The position numbers and the translations under genes are program-made. From positions 62,001-126,000 of the forward strand of contig CAXQGL010000060.1 of the NCBI GenBank assembly GCA_964223495.1: a DNA stretch of 64,000 nucleotides, in the 5' to 3' direction. Within the stretch, counting starts at the first letter, position 1, and every line of letters starts with the position of its first letter. This DNA comes from UBA8752 sp964223495 (GTDB taxonomy: Bacteria; Bacteroidota; Bacteroidia; Flavobacteriales_D; Sanyastnellaceae). Positions 26,853-34,648 of the stretch are shown here, piece after piece. A model generated the notes under the pieces. The model saw nothing but the letters and a program-made list of their open reading frames with translations. It had not been told where the DNA came from and ran no database searches.

Positions 26853-27278
26853 TTACCTATTGAGGTGGGCCACGCACTTCAGTTCCACGGCAATCGGCGT
26901 GGGCAGAGCACCGACCTCCACGGTGGTCCGGCAAGGCCTGCATTCCGGGTCAACCCCCTCGAAATGCTCGCGGTAAACCCGGTTGAACGTCTGGAAGTCG
27001 CGCTGCATGTCCGTGAGGAAGACGGTGATGTCGACCAGGTCTTCCCACCGGGCACCCTCTGCCTCCAGGATGGCCTTGACGTTGGCCAGCACACCACGGG
27101 CCTGGGCTTCGAAATCAAAGGCGGTGAAGTTGCCGTTGTGGTCCTGTCCAAGTCCGGGAACTCCTTCGTCGTGGGCGCCGCTTCCGGGAATGCGGGGCCC
27201 GACTCCGCTGAGGAAGAGCAGGTCTCCTACGCGGCGGGTGAGGGGATAGAGGCCGACTGGCTTGGGTGCGTTGGACAT
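26853..27278 (-). CDS. RidA family enamine/imine deaminase
   Basis: 141 residues from the ATG at 27278. Family features: the LFLSGVGPRIPGSG opening strand, LANVKAILEAEGARWEDLVDITVFLTDM and the signature CRPCRTTVEVGALP, whose Arg binds the substrate carboxylate, then IAVELKCVAH. RidA hydrolyses reactive 2-aminoacrylate, and a sub-branch is 2-aminomuconate deaminase in the kynurenine/2-nitrobenzoate route. The GVGPRIPGSG loop and the nearby TDO-family gene make the second role possible but unproven. The gap to miaE upstream is 17 bases. Confidence 0.85.
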   Translation of the reverse strand: MSNAPKPVGLYPLTRRVGDLLFLSGVGPRIPGSGAHDEGVPGLGQDHNGNFTAFDFEAQARGVLANVKAILEAEGARWEDLVDITVFLTDMQRDFQTFNRVYREHFEGVDPECRPCRTTVEVGALPTPIAVELKCVAHLNR

Positions 27279-27295
27279 GGTCTTGGATTTCGTGT

Positions 27296-27901
27296 TCAGC
27301 CGTGCATCGTTTCCTTGCGTCCGTATCGCTGGATGATATCGGCTTCGTGCTCGAGGAATTCCTTCCACCGCGCATCGACATCGATCCGGCCGCCATACTT
27401 GCGGGCAAAGGCGAGGAACGTCGTGTAATGCTGGGCCTCGCTGATCATGAGTTCGTGGTAGAATGTCCTTAGATCCTCATCGGCGATGCGTTCCGACAGC
27501 ATGCGGAAGCGCTCACAGCTGCGGGCTTCGATCATCGCGGCGAGGAGCAGCCGGTCCACCAGTTGTGCCTCCCTGCTACCGCCCTTCTTGATGAAGGCCG
27601 CCAGATCGTGGATGTAGGGGTCCTTGCGTTCAGGCCCGAGCGTCCAGCCCCGGGCCTTGATTTTCTCGACGACCATCCCGAAGTGCTCCATCTCCTCTTG
27701 TGCGATGCGGGTCAATTCCTCCACGAGGTCGGTCAACTCCGGGTAGCGCACAATGGTGGAAATGGCGTTGGAGGCGGCCTTCTGCTCGCACCAGGCGTGG
27801 TCCGTGAGCACCTCCGAGATGTTGGATTCCACCAAGGCCACCCACCGGGGGTCGGTGGGCAACTTCAGTCCCAGCATGACTTTCTCGGCTCCCTCCGACA
27901 T
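27296..27901 (-). CDS. miaE: tRNA-(ms2io6A)-hydroxylase (MiaE-like)
   Basis: 201 residues, ferritin-like di-iron fold. Ligand-bearing helices are seen as DHAWCEQKAASNAI, EEMEHFGMVVEKI, MIEARSCERFRML and SEAQHYTTFLAFA, giving the paired Glu and ExxH sites. Length and spacing fit MiaE, which hydroxylates the isopentenyl group of ms2i6A37 in tRNA using O2. The gene starts 3 bases after the pepP stop. miaA and miaB are elsewhere. An annotation as a general ferritin-like protein is possible, but the motif set is specific. Confidence 0.88.
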   Translation of the reverse strand: MSEGAEKVMLGLKLPTDPRWVALVESNISEVLTDHAWCEQKAASNAISTIVRYPELTDLVEELTRIAQEEMEHFGMVVEKIKARGWTLGPERKDPYIHDLAAFIKKGGSREAQLVDRLLLAAMIEARSCERFRMLSERIADEDLRTFYHELMISEAQHYTTFLAFARKYGGRIDVDARWKEFLEHEADIIQRYGRKETMHG

Positions 27902-27904
27902 GGC

Positions 27905-29197
27905 TCAGGAATTCATGGCGTCCTCAATGGCCTCCGCATCCACGGGGATGTCGCCCATGAGGTCGTCGAAGCCGTCCTTGCGGATGACGATGTCATTCTC
28001 CAGACGGATGCCGAGGCCTTCCTCCCGGATGTAGATCCCCGGTTCCACGGTGAAAACGTGGCCCGGACGAATGGGTTCGTGCCACAGGCCGACGTCGTGC
28101 ACGTCGAGTCCGATGAAGTGGGATGTGCCGTGCATGAAGTACTTCTTGTAGGCGGGCCAGGCCGGGTTCTGCTTTTCGACATCGTGCTTGTCGATCAATC
28201 CCAGGTCCAGCAGTTGCGCCGTCATCAGGTTTCCCACCTCCTTGTGGTAGTCATGGAGGCTGACGCCCGGACGCAGCAGTTTCATCGCATCACGCATCAC
28301 GCTGAGAACGGCATCATACACCTTGCGCTGTCGGTCGGTGAAGCGGCCGGAAACGGGCAGGCAACGGGTCATGTCACTGGCGTAGTTGCCGTACTCGGCA
28401 CCCACATCCATCAGCAGCACGTCCCCTTCCCGGCACACCGCGCTGTTCTCGATGTAGTGGAGGACGCAGGCATTTGCTCCGCTTGCCACGATGGGGGTAT
28501 AGGCAAATCCGCGGGACCCCTGGCGCACGAACTCGTGCAGGTACTCGGCCTCGACCTCGAATTCGGTGACCCCGGGCTTGACGAAGCCCATGACGCGGTT
28601 GAAACCGTCGCGGGTAATCCCGCAGGCATGGCGCATGCGCCCGATTTCCTCCTCCGATTTGACACTGCGTAGCAGATGCAGGATGGGGGCACTCCGTTCG
28701 ATGCGAACGTGGGGGTAGGTCTCGGTGAACCACTTGTTGAATCGGGCTTCACGGGTTTCCACCACCACCTTGGCGCGCGTATGCTCATTCTGGTGCAGGT
28801 AGCAGCAGGAACATTCGGTGACCAGACGCTGGATGGTGCGCTCCATCATGGAGAGCCACTGGATCTGCTGGACACCCGTTTGAGCGGTGGCCTGCTCCTT
28901 GGTCAACTTGGCCCCCTCCCAGATGGCGATTTCCTCATTCGTTTCCGTCACGAAGAGGATTTCTCGGTCAAGGGGGTTGTGGGCATCGGGAAAGACGAGC
29001 AGGACCGTCTCCTCCTGATCGACACCCGTCATGTGCAGCATGTTCGAGTCCTGACGGAAGGGCAAGGTGCCGTCCGCACTCGTGGGATAGATGTCATTGG
29101 AGCTGAACAGGGCCATGGCGCCCGGAGCAAGGGCGTCGGCAAAGGCCTTCCGGTTGCGGATATGGTTCTCGGCGGAAAGGGGAGCGTAACGCAGCAT
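27905..29197 (-). CDS. pepP: Xaa-Pro aminopeptidase (aminopeptidase P, M24)
   Basis: 430 residues. The N-terminal creatinase-like domain carries FRQDSNMLHMTG, and the C-terminal pita-bread domain has all metal ligands: LLMDVGAEYGNYASDMTR (two Asp), HGTSHFIGLDVHDVG (His), TVEPGIYI (Glu) and LGIRLENDIVI (Glu). It removes N-terminal residues before proline in the cytoplasm. A TAACTTCG box lies 6 bases before the ATG, so it may be transcribed separately from the methyltransferase gene 22 bases upstream. Confidence 0.94.
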   Translation of the reverse strand: MLRYAPLSAENHIRNRKAFADALAPGAMALFSSNDIYPTSADGTLPFRQDSNMLHMTGVDQEETVLLVFPDAHNPLDREILFVTETNEEIAIWEGAKLTKEQATAQTGVQQIQWLSMMERTIQRLVTECSCCYLHQNEHTRAKVVVETREARFNKWFTETYPHVRIERSAPILHLLRSVKSEEEIGRMRHACGITRDGFNRVMGFVKPGVTEFEVEAEYLHEFVRQGSRGFAYTPIVASGANACVLHYIENSAVCREGDVLLMDVGAEYGNYASDMTRCLPVSGRFTDRQRKVYDAVLSVMRDAMKLLRPGVSLHDYHKEVGNLMTAQLLDLGLIDKHDVEKQNPAWPAYKKYFMHGTSHFIGLDVHDVGLWHEPIRPGHVFTVEPGIYIREEGLGIRLENDIVIRKDGFDDLMGDIPVDAEAIEDAMNS

Positions 29198-29203
29198 GGG
29201 CCT

Positions 29204-29211
29204 CGAAGTTA
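29204..29211 (-). promoter_or_regulatory. -7 promoter box for pepP
   Basis: TAACTTCG on the minus strand, between the methyltransferase stop and the pepP ATG (6 bases to the ATG). Confidence 0.45.
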
Positions 29212-29219
29212 CGCAGGGC

Positions 29220-30122
29220 TCAAGGCCGCTCGAGCCTCAGCAGAGAACCCGTGGGCAGGACCTGTCCCGTTCCACTCGCAAGACAGAGTTCTCCGGCCGT
29301 GCATTCGGCATCAGGCAGGGCACTGCGCCAGAGGTTCTCGAGGGTCGACGGGCTCAAGCCCGAGTAGGTGTTCATGATGAGGGCACCACCGGGTGATACC
29401 AATGCGGCGGCCGCGTTGATGAGCCGTCCCAATTGGTCTTCCAGCTTCCATTTTTCCCCCTTGGGTCCCAGCCCCCAGGCGGGGGGGTCCATGATGATCA
29501 GGTCGTACGCATTGCCCCGTCTTCCTTCCCGTTCCGCAAATTTCAGGGCGTCCTCCACGCACCATCGGATCCCGTCGAGTCCACTGAGCTCCTGGTTCAT
29601 CCGCGTCCAGGTCACGACTTGCTTGATGGCATCGACGTGTGTGACCTCGGCGCCGACCGCCCTGCCGGCCAGCGACGCTCCGCCGGTGTAGGCAAAGAGG
29701 TTCAGCATCCGCTTGCCCGGTCCCATGCGATCGGCAATCCAATCCCAATTGGAGGCTTGTTCGGGAAACAGACCCACATGCTTGAACTTGGTGAACTCCA
29801 ATGAAAAGTGCAGTTTCTGGGCGCCTTGCAGCGGGTACTGGATGATCCAATTGTCGGGCACGCTCTGGTGGGGTACCCAATGTCCCTTGGTACGTCCGGT
29901 CGGCACGAATTCGGCGGCGGCCATCCGGCGCCAATCCGCTTCACTGAGTCCGCGGTCCCAGATGGCGTGGGGCTCCGGACGGATGAGGACAATCTCCCCG
30001 AAGCGTTCCAGCCGCGCACCGCCGCCGCTGTCGAGCACTTCGTGATCCCGCCAGTGGGTCGGAAACCAACGTTGCAGGGCAGGGGTGTCCTGCTCGATCC
30101 GGGAAGTGGAGGAAAGTGACAT
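29220..30122 (-). CDS. class I SAM-dependent rRNA methyltransferase (RlmI/RlmK-like)
   Basis: 300 residues. The SAM-binding domain has LNLFAYTGGASLAGRAVGAEVTHVDA (motif I), and the catalytic-type motif IV is IIMDPPAWG. An N-terminal segment IWDRGLSEADWRRM precedes an RNA-binding-like beta region, as in RlmI/RlmK (23S m5C1962 or m7G2069), but the N-terminal PUA domain is missing or strongly reduced, so the exact target is uncertain. It is the first gene of the minus run and diverges from rnr with 98 bases between starts. Confidence 0.8.
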   Translation of the reverse strand: MSLSSTSRIEQDTPALQRWFPTHWRDHEVLDSGGGARLERFGEIVLIRPEPHAIWDRGLSEADWRRMAAAEFVPTGRTKGHWVPHQSVPDNWIIQYPLQGAQKLHFSLEFTKFKHVGLFPEQASNWDWIADRMGPGKRMLNLFAYTGGASLAGRAVGAEVTHVDAIKQVVTWTRMNQELSGLDGIRWCVEDALKFAEREGRRGNAYDLIIMDPPAWGLGPKGEKWKLEDQLGRLINAAAALVSPGGALIMNTYSGLSPSTLENLWRSALPDAECTAGELCLASGTGQVLPTGSLLRLERP

Positions 30123-30220
30123 TGGGGCGGGAAGTTCGCACTGAGAGCGTCACAACGTTTCAAATAGGGCGTCGAATCGCTCCGGGATGGGCCGACCTTG
30201 CGGTAAATCGAGCATTGGAG

Positions 30221-32506
30221 ATGGCCGGATCGCGGAAAACAGTGGGAAAGAAGGGAGGCAAGCGCAAGCAGGCCAATCCCGGCAGGAAGGGGCGCAAACC
30301 AGGTTCCGAGCATGGAGATTTTGGCGTCACCACTGGAAGCGGACAACGGCTCAGCGGTGCCAGCCGATACCGGTCCGATGTGCTCGAGGTCTTCCGGAAA
30401 TTGCCGGGTCGACCGATGAATGCCCGACAGTTGGCCAGCACCATGGGCATCGGGGATCGGGACATCCAGGAGATGCTCCACATGCTGATGCGGGAAGAGG
30501 CGGGCAAGGGGGTGCTCAAGGAAGTCGGCAAGGGCCGGTTCATGTTGCCGGAGCCCCGGAATCGGAATGACCAACGCAAGCAACAGGGGGGACGGACAGG
30601 AAAAGCGGGTGCCTCGGCTCCGATGACGGGGACCATTCAGATTTCAACCTATGGCAAGGGTTATGTGAGCATTCCCGGTCAAACCGATGACATTGCCATA
30701 CCCAAAGGCCACACCGGGACCGCATTCTGGGGAGACACGGTGGAAGTCGGCTGGATGAAACGTGGACGCCGCGAGGTTCCTTTCGTCGCCGAAGTGGTGA
30801 AGCGGGCCCGGGAGCTCTACGTCGTGATGATCGATCCCGTCAAGGATTACGCATTCGGCATTCCGACGGACAAGCGGCTGCACCGTGATTTTCTCATTCC
30901 TGCGCGGCATCTGAACGGCGCACCGACCGATGTCAAGGTGGCGGTCCGTCTTGTGGATTGGGCCTCACCGGATGACCCCCCCATTGCAGAGGTGGTGGAG
31001 GTGCTCGGTGCACCGGGCGTCCACGAGGCGGAAATGCATGCCATTCTGCTTGAATACGGTTTGCCCTACCATTTCCCGGAAGACGTGGATGCGGAGGCCG
31101 AAGCCATCCCCAAATCGCTGGACCCGGAGGAAATCAAGAGGCGCCGGGACTTTCGCAAGGTCACGACGTTCACCATAGACCCCGAGGATGCCAAGGATTT
31201 CGACGACGCCCTCAGCATCAAGGACCTGAAGAATGGAAACGTGGAGGTCGGGGTGCACATTGCAGACGTGACCCACTACGTGCGGCCGGGCGGGCGCATC
31301 GAGGAGGAGGCCGTGGAGCGCGCCACCAGTATCTATCTCGTCGACCGGACCATCCCCATGTTGCCCGAGGTGCTGTCGAACAACCTCTGCTCCTTGCGCC
31401 CGAATGAGGACCGGTATGCCTTCAGTGCGGTCTTCGAGCTCGACAAGGACGCGAATGTGGTCAAGGAGTGGTTCGGCCGAACGGTCATCCATTCGGACCG
31501 GCGTTTCACCTACGTCGAGGCACAGGAGCGTTTGGAAACGGGCAAGGGAGATTTGGCCGATGAGGTCCGCCGGATGGACCGGTTGGCCCGAAAGATGCGG
31601 GCGAGACGGTTCAAGGCGGGCGGCATCGATTTCGATACCGAGGAGGTGCGCTTCCGGCTGGATGCCGATGGCAGACCCATCGAGGTGCTCATCAAGCGCA
31701 TGATGGATGCCAACCGTCTGATCGAGGACTTCATGCTCCTCGCCAATGTCCGGGTGGCGAAGTGGATTGCAGGGTGCAAGGGCCAGCGACCGCCGGGCGG
31801 AGTCTACCGGATCCACGATTCGCCTGACCCCACCAAGCTCAAATCGCTGCGGATGTTCGTGGCCCAGTTCGGATACAAGATGCCGGATATGGAGCCCGGC
31901 AAGGCGCATCGGGCCATCAGCCAGCTCCTGAAGATGGCGGAGGGAAAACCGGAGGAGCCCATCATCAAACAGATGGCCATCCGCTCCATGGCCAAGGCGG
32001 AGTACAGCACCGACAACATTGGCCACTATGGCTTGGCCTTCGAGCACTACACGCATTTCACCTCCCCCATCCGTCGGTATCCGGACATGATGGTGCACCG
32101 GAGCCTGCAGCATTACCTCGATGAGGGCGCCCCCATCGACACCGCAACGCTGGACGGGCCGTGCGCCCACAGCAGCGAGCGGGAGAAGCGCGCAGCGGAA
32201 GCGGAACGCGCCAGCATCAAATACAAGCAGGTGGAATACATGGGCACCCACCTTGGTGCGGAGTTCACCGGGGTGGTGAATGGCATCTCATCCAAGGCGG
32301 TATACGTCGAGTTGTCGGACAACAAGTGCGAGGGCTATGTGGACATCAAGGGCATCTCCACGGACCGTTTCTCCCTCGACCCCGAAAGGCAATGCCTGGT
32401 CGGAATGCACACGGGACAGCTCATCCAGATGGGGCAGGAAGTCAAGGTTCAGGTGGTACGGGCCGACCTCCAGCGAAGGGAACTCGAATTCGATTGGCTC
32501 GGTTGA
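30221..32506 (+). CDS. rnr: ribonuclease R
   Basis: 761 residues from the ATG at 30221; the frame is open further upstream but that part is proline/arginine-rich and not conserved. A basic tail (residues about 5-30, KKGGKRKQANPGRKGRK) precedes a winged helix, a cold-shock domain, and the RNB domain with the Mg-binding DPEDAKDFDDALSI and the DRTIPMLPEVLSNNLCSL block. A C-terminal S1 domain follows (GVVNGISSKAVYVELSDN). RNase R is a processive 3'-to-5' exonuclease that degrades structured RNA. The low-complexity basic N-terminus may aid RNA capture. Confidence 0.95.
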   Translation: MAGSRKTVGKKGGKRKQANPGRKGRKPGSEHGDFGVTTGSGQRLSGASRYRSDVLEVFRKLPGRPMNARQLASTMGIGDRDIQEMLHMLMREEAGKGVLKEVGKGRFMLPEPRNRNDQRKQQGGRTGKAGASAPMTGTIQISTYGKGYVSIPGQTDDIAIPKGHTGTAFWGDTVEVGWMKRGRREVPFVAEVVKRARELYVVMIDPVKDYAFGIPTDKRLHRDFLIPARHLNGAPTDVKVAVRLVDWASPDDPPIAEVVEVLGAPGVHEAEMHAILLEYGLPYHFPEDVDAEAEAIPKSLDPEEIKRRRDFRKVTTFTIDPEDAKDFDDALSIKDLKNGNVEVGVHIADVTHYVRPGGRIEEEAVERATSIYLVDRTIPMLPEVLSNNLCSLRPNEDRYAFSAVFELDKDANVVKEWFGRTVIHSDRRFTYVEAQERLETGKGDLADEVRRMDRLARKMRARRFKAGGIDFDTEEVRFRLDADGRPIEVLIKRMMDANRLIEDFMLLANVRVAKWIAGCKGQRPPGGVYRIHDSPDPTKLKSLRMFVAQFGYKMPDMEPGKAHRAISQLLKMAEGKPEEPIIKQMAIRSMAKAEYSTDNIGHYGLAFEHYTHFTSPIRRYPDMMVHRSLQHYLDEGAPIDTATLDGPCAHSSEREKRAAEAERASIKYKQVEYMGTHLGAEFTGVVNGISSKAVYVELSDNKCEGYVDIKGISTDRFSLDPERQCLVGMHTGQLIQMGQEVKVQVVRADLQRRELEFDWLG

Positions 32507-32535
32507 AGCGGTGCGTACCGGCTCCGGGCAAGTTG

Positions 32536-32543
32536 TATTTTCG
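32536..32543 (+). promoter_or_regulatory. -7 promoter box for tRNA-Ile2
   Basis: TATTTTCG, 22 bases upstream of the tRNA. The three tRNA boxes in this window share the form TATnTTCG. Confidence 0.45.
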
Positions 32544-32565
32544 CTGAGCCGCACACGCGGTACAT

Positions 32566-32642
32566 GCGCTCTTAGCTCAGTTGGTTAGAGCAGGGGACTC
32601 ATAATCCCTGGGTCGCGGGTTCAAGTCCTGCAGGGCGCACCA
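32566..32642 (+). tRNA. tRNA-Ile2 (CAT anticodon, lysidine type)
   Basis: Cloverleaf with acceptor GCGCTCT/AGGGCGC (one G-U pair) and encoded CCA at 32640-32642. The anticodon loop CTCATAA in GGGACTCATAATCCC gives CAT, and the arm plus the GGTCGC variable region closely resemble bacterial tRNA-Ile2, in which TilS turns C34 into lysidine to read AUA. Met-type tRNAs typically have GGCTCATAACCC, which is absent. Confidence 0.82.
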
Positions 32643-32653
32643 AGGCTGCAGGC

Positions 32654-32875
32654 TCAGATGAGCTGGGACAGCAGCAGAATCAGGTCAGTGGTGGTGATCA
32701 TGCCATCCCCATTGAGGTCGTACATGAAGTTCTCCTTGTTGACCGGCTGCATGAAGTGCGCCAGAAGCTGAAGCAAATCGCTGAGTGTCATTTTCTCGGC
32801 TTTAAGTGTTTTCGCGTCCACCTGTGGTCCGCCTGGTTGCGCGAACTTTTCGATAGAAGTTGTATAACAACACAT
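32654..32875 (-). CDS. small dockerin-like EF-hand protein
   Basis: 73 residues from the ATG at 32875; a shorter start gives 45 residues beginning MTLSDLLQLL. The C-terminal part is one calcium-loop module of the dockerin/EF-hand type: Asp53, Asn55, Asp57 and Asp64 at positions 1, 3, 5 and 12 (DLNGDGMITTTD) followed by a LILLLSQLI helix. A preceding LSDLLQLLAHF helix is the other half without a complete loop. There is no signal peptide. In T9SS proteins such modules normally sit at the end of large cargos; here it stands alone between two tRNA genes with an AT-rich upstream region. It could be a remnant or a real small protein. Confidence 0.45.
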   Translation of the reverse strand: MCCYTTSIEKFAQPGGPQVDAKTLKAEKMTLSDLLQLLAHFMQPVNKENFMYDLNGDGMITTTDLILLLSQLI

Positions 32876-32885
32876 TAAATTTACA

Positions 32886-32893
32886 AAAACATA
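32886..32893 (-). promoter_or_regulatory. possible -7 box in AT-rich region before the dockerin-like gene
   Basis: TATGTTTT on the minus strand, one base from TAnnTTTG, 10 bases before the ATG at 32875. The 32855-32925 stretch is far richer in A and T than its surroundings. Confidence 0.3.
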
Positions 32894-33009
32894 GACAAAA
32901 AGTCAAATACAACACATGAAGACGAGAAATCAAGGGGTGAAGTGAGGGCGCGCGTTGCTCCTTATCCGTCGGGGTTGCCCCAGCTTGAACTGAAGAGCAG
33001 GAGTTGGTG

Positions 33010-33017
33010 TATCTTCG
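33010..33017 (+). promoter_or_regulatory. -7 promoter box for tRNA-Val(CAC)
   Basis: TATCTTCG, 11 bases upstream of the tRNA, with a TTG 22 bases further upstream as a possible -33 element. Confidence 0.45.
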
Positions 33018-33028
33018 CCCCCCTTTTC

Positions 33029-33103
33029 GGGCAATTAGCTCAGTTGGTTCAGAGCGTTCGCCTCACACGCGAGAGGTCACTGGTTCGAATCCAGTATTGC
33101 CCA
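33029..33103 (+). tRNA. tRNA-Val (CAC)
   Basis: 75 bases. Acceptor GGGCAAT/ATTGCCC, D arm with AGCTCAGTTGGTT, anticodon loop CTCACAC (CAC), T arm CTGGTTCGAATCCAG. CCA is not encoded (CCC follows the discriminator A). It reads GUG. A GC-rich terminator follows. Confidence 0.92.
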
Positions 33104-33141
33104 CCCCGCCCAAGGGGCCTTACCCCCAACCCAAGGCCCCG

Positions 33142-33173
33142 GCCCCGCTCCCGAACGGATGCGGGGCTTTTTT
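33142..33173 (+). terminator. intrinsic terminator after tRNA-Val(CAC)
   Basis: Seven-base perfect stem GCCCCGC/GCGGGGC with a 12-base loop, followed by six T (33168-33173). It lies 38 bases after the tRNA and separates it from tRNA-Arg. Confidence 0.8.
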
Positions 33174-33210
33174 CTGCGGCTTCGCACCGGGCGATGTTTC
33201 TTTGCCGCAC

Positions 33211-33285
33211 GGCCCCGTAGTTCAACGGATAGAATAAGCGTTTCCTAAACGTTTGATCCAGGTTCGATTCCTGGCGGGGCTACCA
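33211..33285 (+). tRNA. tRNA-Arg (CCT)
   Basis: Acceptor GGCCCCG/CGGGGCT (first pair G-U), D arm GTTC...GAAT, anticodon loop TTCCTAA (CCT), T arm CCAGGTTCGATTCCTGG, encoded CCA at 33283-33285. 72 bases without CCA. It reads AGG. The flippase gene begins 25 bases later, so the tRNA may sit in that gene's leader transcript. Confidence 0.9.
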
Positions 33286-33310
33286 TTTCCGGCCATCCGG
33301 CCCTGCATCA

Positions 33311-34648
33311 ATGCCCATCCAAGTGGACCCATCCTCACCGGCATCAACACAGCTTGACGGATCGTGGCGTCGGTTGCTGGGTGGATCGGGCACCGTACTG
33401 ACATTGAAAGTGCTCGGTGCACTGGGTGGATTCCTGTTTTCCCTCCTCGTTGCCCGCCGTTTTGGAGACGCCGCGCTCGGACGCGCCGAATTGTTCGTTC
33501 TGATGATCACCGTTGGAGCCACCCTGTTCCGCGGTGGAATGGAAGGAGCGGTGGTGAAGCTGTTCGGTGCATGGTCCGCGGCGGGAGCCCATGGTCGGGT
33601 GCTCCATCGTTTCGTGGCTTGGTCCCGTCCGCTGGTCGGATTGGCCTTGCTCGTGGCCATCGGGGGGTGGTTTCTTCCGGGCGGGTGGAAGTTCCGGAGT
33701 GTGCCGATTGGGGGCTGGTTGGGATTGGCGATGGGCGCGTGGCTGTTGATCGGGTGGGTCAATGAATCCCTGCGTGGAACGGGTCGTGTCGGCTTTTACG
33801 CGCTGTTCCAACCTGGTTGGTGGATGCTGCTCGCCGGCGGGCTCGTCGTCGTCGTGGGGATGGACCCCACTGAATCGTTGGCTTGGGCGGCTTTGTTCCT
33901 CGCTTCGACCGGAATGTTGTTCGCGACTTGGTTGTTCCGTCGTGCGTCCCGTGTGGACACGTCCCCGAAGAACATGGATGCACGAAAGGATGGTGCGATG
34001 CTGCGGAGACTTGCCGCTCCGATTTGGTTGGGCAGCATGCTGCACCTGGTATTGAGCTGGGCGGACACGGCCATCCTCGCCGTGTGGTTGGATGAGGCAG
34101 GAGTGGCCCATTATCGGGCGGCATTCAGGTTGGCGGCATTGCTGACCTTCACGCAGTTTGCGGTCAATGCTTTGGGCGCTCCGACTTTCGGCGCCTTGCA
34201 TGCAGCTGGAGACTACGAGGCGTTGCGCAGAACGGTGCATCGCATCGGATGGATGAATACGGCCATCGCCTTGCCGGGATTGATTTTTCTGGTGGCCCTG
34301 GGCCCATGGCTTCTTGGTTTCTGGGGCGAGGCTTTTACGCACCCGACAGTGGTTCGGGGGTTGACCATTCTCGCGCTGGGTCAGTGTTTCAATGCCCTGT
34401 GTGGACCGGTGATGTATCTGCTCAACATGACGGGGGGTGAACGCGCAGGGCTCGGCATCCTGGCGATATCAGCAGCAGCGCAGCTTTGCGCAGCCATGTT
34501 CCTGATTCCTGAATTCGGCCTTGTGGGCGGTGCGGGTTCAGCGGCGGTGGGCATGTTCTGCTGGAATGGACTTGGCGTGTGGTACATCCACCGCCAACAT
34601 GGCTTCATCATGGTATCCTTGCTCAACGGATGGTGGAGCCGCAACTGA
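33311..34648 (+). CDS. polysaccharide flippase-like (MATE/Wzx family) membrane protein
   Basis: 445 residues with about 12 predicted membrane segments. The N-terminal ~25 residues are polar; the first segment is around VLGALGGFLFSLLVARRFGD, whose ARRFGDAALGRAELF resembles the start of Wzx/MATE-type oligosaccharide flippases (family LVARxLGxxxYGxxxxV). Later segments include the GWWMLLAGGLVVVVGM pair and LIFLVALGPWLLGFWG. Wzx proteins move lipid-linked sugar units across the inner membrane. The 3' end overlaps the sulfotransferase gene by 19 bases, so these two probably work together on a surface glycan. The gene follows tRNA-Arg directly. Conservation is low, so the substrate is unknown. Confidence 0.78.
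   Translation: MPIQVDPSSPASTQLDGSWRRLLGGSGTVLTLKVLGALGGFLFSLLVARRFGDAALGRAELFVLMITVGATLFRGGMEGAVVKLFGAWSAAGAHGRVLHRFVAWSRPLVGLALLVAIGGWFLPGGWKFRSVPIGGWLGLAMGAWLLIGWVNESLRGTGRVGFYALFQPGWWMLLAGGLVVVVGMDPTESLAWAALFLASTGMLFATWLFRRASRVDTSPKNMDARKDGAMLRRLAAPIWLGSMLHLVLSWADTAILAVWLDEAGVAHYRAAFRLAALLTFTQFAVNALGAPTFGALHAAGDYEALRRTVHRIGWMNTAIALPGLIFLVALGPWLLGFWGEAFTHPTVVRGLTILALGQCFNALCGPVMYLLNMTGGERAGLGILAISAAAQLCAAMFLIPEFGLVGGAGSAAVGMFCWNGLGVWYIHRQHGFIMVSLLNGWWSRN

Noticed and set aside
32566..33285. tRNA cluster as an integration site of a mobile element
   Set aside because: No integrase, no direct repeat of a tRNA end and no change in composition apart from a short AT-rich promoter-like patch.
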